A program made the translations under genes and the position numbers. Positions 61,906-64,000 of a stretch of DNA of 64,000 nucleotides are shown piece by piece. Source of the stretch: Microcystis aeruginosa FD4 (GTDB taxonomy: Bacteria > Cyanobacteriota > Cyanobacteriia > Cyanobacteriales > Microcystaceae); assembly GCF_009792235.1 (NCBI RefSeq), contig NZ_CP046973.1, positions 4,092,001 to 4,156,000 of the forward strand, read 5' to 3'. The notes beneath the pieces are model-generated. The model was not told the origin of the DNA, did not search any database, and worked only from the letters and a program-made list of their open reading frames with translations. Each line of letters opens with the position of its first letter. Position 1 is the first letter of the stretch.

Positions 61906-64000
61906 GTGACTATTGCTTTAGACCAACTGCTCACCCCCGACATTTTTCGACCAGCGCGTTATTTGGGCAACGAGTTAGGTGCTAAACATAAAGAATGGGC
62001 AAGTGCGGTGGTTCGTTGGGTGTTAACCTATCCAGAAGTGTACGAAGTGGGGGCATCTAACCTCGGCCATATTATCCTCTACAATATCCTCAATGCTCAA
62101 CCCCGCCAACTCTGCGATCGCACTTATTTACCCGCACCGGATTTAGCCCAAAAACTCAAACAGACAAAAACCCCCTTATTTGCCCTAGAATCCCGTCGTT
62201 GCCTCACCGATTTTGATATTCTGGGTTTTAGTCTCAGTTACGAGCTAGGAGCCACCAATATTTTAGAAATGCTCGACTTAGCGGCAATTCCCTTGACTTG
62301 GAGAGCAAGAGACTCAGGTAACTATCCGCTAATTTTTGCCGGGGGACAAACTGCCACCTCTAACCCCGAACCCTACGCCGACTTTTTTGATTTTATCGCC
62401 CTTGGTGATGGCGAAGAATTATTGCCAGAAATCGGTTTAATTTTAGAAGAAGGTAAACTAGCTAATCTAAGCAAAGAAGAACTATTACTAGATTTAGCCC
62501 AAATTCCGGGGGTATATGTGCCGCGTTTCTACGATGTCACCCCAGGGGGTGCAGTTATCCCCAATCGTGACGATGTACCGAAAAGAATTTTACGCCGGGT
62601 AGCCACTCCCATCCCAGCCTATTCTATCGGTTTAGTTCCCTTCGTGGAAACAGTTCACGATCGCCTGGTGGTGGAAATTCGTCGCGGTTGCACTAGGGGA
62701 TGTCGTTTCTGTCAACCGGGGATGTTAACCCGTCCCGCACGGGATGTGCAACCGGAAGCAGTAATCGAATCGATTGAAAAAGGAATGCGAGCGACGGGAT
62801 ATAACGAATTTTCTTTATTATCTCTCAGCTGCTCCGATTATCTAGCTTTACCTGCTGTGGGTATGGAGATTAAAAACCGTCTCCAGAATGAGAATATCTC
62901 TCTATCCTTACCCAGTCAAAGAGTCGATCGCTTTGACGAAAATATTGCTAACATAATTGGGGGCAATCGTCAATCAGGTTTAACCTTTGCACCGGAAGCG
63001 GGAACCCAACGAATGCGCGATGTGATTAACAAAGGGTTAACCAACGAAGAATTACTCAGAGGGATAAAAACTGCCGTCGAACAGGGTTGGGATAAGGTCA
63101 AACTCTATTTTATGATCGGTTTGCCCGGGGAAACCGATGTGGATGTGATTGGTATCGCGGAAACGCTGCGCTGGTTGCGTCGGGAATGTCGTTTACCGAA
63201 GCGGAAACCCCTCGATTTTACCCTAACTATCTCTAATTTTACGCCCAAACCTCATACCCCCTTCCAGTGGCATTCCGTCTCGACGGCCGAATTTATCCGC
63301 AAACAGGAGTTATTAAGACAGGAATTCCAAGGTATGAGAGGGGTAAAAGTCAATTATACCGATGTCCGCATCTCGGCCATGGAAGATTTTATCGGTCGCG
63401 GTGACAGAAGTTTAGGGAAAGTGGTGCTGCGCGCTTGGCAATTGGGAGCCGGGATGGATGCTTGGTGGGATAATACAGAAAAAGCCTATCAAGCATGGTC
63501 ACAGGCGATCGAAGAATCCGGTTTAACTTGGAAATATCGTCAGGTAGAACAGGGAGAATGGAATATTTTTGCCGATGCAGACAAAGATATTTTAGAGCGT
63601 CCTTTGCCCTGGGATCATCTGGATACCGGTATCGATAAAAAATGGCTCCAGGAGGACTTAAAACGCGCTCTAGAGGCGGCAACAGTCCCCGATTGTTCTT
63701 TTGAGGGTTGTTCCCATTGTGGCGTTTGTAGCGTCGATTTTGGTCATAATATCGTTATTGAAGCGCCTACGATTCCCGCTTTTGCCGGACATTTTCAACC
63801 TAATCAAGAACGCGCCCAAAGAATTCGGGTTTGGTTTGGCAAAATTGGCGAAATAGCTCTAGTTAGCCACTTAGATCTGGTGCGTTTATTTGATCGCGTC
63901 GTCCGTCGGGCTGCTATTCCCATTTCCTTTACCGGTGGATTTCACCCCGGTCCGAGAATTTCGATCGCAAATGCCTTATCCTTGGGAGCAACCAGTAGCG
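61906..64000 (+). CDS. TIGR03960-type B12-binding radical SAM protein, 3'-partial
   Basis: Open from GTG 61906 to the window end (698 codons). N-terminal B12-binding-like region (RPARYLGNELGAKHKEW, YEVGASNLGHIILYNILNAQ, LIFAGGQTATSNPEPYADFF), radical SAM cluster motif RRGCTRGCRFCQPGM (CxxxCxxC), then LYFMIGLPGETDVDV. From about residue 640 a DUF2344 domain begins (RIRVWFGKIGEIALVSHLDLVRLFDRV). A further Cys cluster (CSFEGCSHCGVCSVD) precedes it. Substrate unknown. Confidence 0.9.
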   Translation, partial: MTIALDQLLTPDIFRPARYLGNELGAKHKEWASAVVRWVLTYPEVYEVGASNLGHIILYNILNAQPRQLCDRTYLPAPDLAQKLKQTKTPLFALESRRCLTDFDILGFSLSYELGATNILEMLDLAAIPLTWRARDSGNYPLIFAGGQTATSNPEPYADFFDFIALGDGEELLPEIGLILEEGKLANLSKEELLLDLAQIPGVYVPRFYDVTPGGAVIPNRDDVPKRILRRVATPIPAYSIGLVPFVETVHDRLVVEIRRGCTRGCRFCQPGMLTRPARDVQPEAVIESIEKGMRATGYNEFSLLSLSCSDYLALPAVGMEIKNRLQNENISLSLPSQRVDRFDENIANIIGGNRQSGLTFAPEAGTQRMRDVINKGLTNEELLRGIKTAVEQGWDKVKLYFMIGLPGETDVDVIGIAETLRWLRRECRLPKRKPLDFTLTISNFTPKPHTPFQWHSVSTAEFIRKQELLRQEFQGMRGVKVNYTDVRISAMEDFIGRGDRSLGKVVLRAWQLGAGMDAWWDNTEKAYQAWSQAIEESGLTWKYRQVEQGEWNIFADADKDILERPLPWDHLDTGIDKKWLQEDLKRALEAATVPDCSFEGCSHCGVCSVDFGHNIVIEAPTIPAFAGHFQPNQERAQRIRVWFGKIGEIALVSHLDLVRLFDRVVRRAAIPISFTGGFHPGPRISIANALSLGATSS

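Noticed and set aside
1..64000. tRNA, rRNA or riboswitch genes
   Set aside because: Scanning for T-arm GTTCGANNC-type strings in a cloverleaf setting, and for rRNA blocks, gave nothing convincing; a covariance-model search would be decisive.

Overview
The window reads as a chromosomal segment of a unicellular bloom-forming cyanobacterium, most likely Microcystis aeruginosa or a close relative. The reasons are cyanobacterial gene neighbourhoods (menC-menE, ndhD, hemA next to a class II fructose/sedoheptulose bisphosphatase, pdhB-secD-secF, CGLD27-RsfS-YqeK, a Ycf22-like MCE lipid transporter), many GCGATCGC (HIP1-type) octamers, a low-to-moderate GC look, abundant heptanucleotide arrays and small inverted-repeat elements, and a dense load of toxin-antitoxin (TA), restriction and IS genes. 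No rRNA, tRNA or CRISPR array was seen.

Layout. 0-5.6 kb: menaquinone/phylloquinone genes menC (5' end outside the window) and menE, a GNAT acetyltransferase, ndhD and a cysteine desulfurase. 5.8-12.4 kb: an accessory island with an SH3-like hypothetical, an integrase N-domain protein whose end abuts a truncated DNA methylase, a HEPN + DUF262 pair, and a fused Eco57I-type methylase/BsuBI-PstI-type nuclease. Three copies of a short repeat sit at the boundaries of these modules. 12.6-15.1 kb: hemA and glpX. 15.4-23.5 kb: a one-directional set of envelope-directed or secreted proteins (Ig-like protein, DUF4127-like protein, DUF3616, DUF6636-like, two CHAP proteins, DUF2235 hydrolase), with an ISKra4-type insertion in the end of one gene. 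24-31 kb: membrane protein, cysK with a TnpB element just upstream, dapB, FkbM methyltransferase and GT8 glycosyltransferase. 31.7-39 kb: small accessory genes, then an asparaginase-CGLD27-rsfS-yqeK-GTPase group with a second TnpB element inserted just before the GTPase start. 39.3-42.9 kb: pdhB, secD, secF.

42.4-57.5 kb is the most unusual region. A 1.2-kb block (3' part of secF plus a 152-residue gene) is present twice as a direct repeat, at 42401-43611 and 55961-57171. The roughly 12 kb between the copies is packed with TA modules (hicB with broken hicA, a YafQ/RelE pair, VapBC-like, an AbrB/PIN-like pair, a TumA/TumE-like pair, MntA-HepT with truncated MntA), a giant secreted Vps62-like/VWD protein, and two small secreted proteins that repeat the giant protein's four-cysteine C-terminal domain. 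Four copies of a leader repeat of about 125-140 bp punctuate the cassettes. This looks like a modular, recombining, polymorphic-toxin-like locus that homologous recombination between the flanking copies could delete or amplify.

57.5-64 kb: ruvC, wecB, an MlaD/MlaF-type transporter pair, a heptamer-rich spacer carrying two small MITEs, and a radical SAM protein that runs off the window end.

How the parts relate: the core genes (quinone, respiration, tetrapyrrole, Calvin cycle, cysteine, lysine/peptidoglycan, Sec export) are intact. The accessory stretches show repeated decay: an interrupted DUF4127-like gene, frameshifted hicA, truncated mntA and methylase, partial secF copies, and TnpB and PIN remnants. 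Two defence proteins and one CHAP protein carry substitutions at expected catalytic residues.
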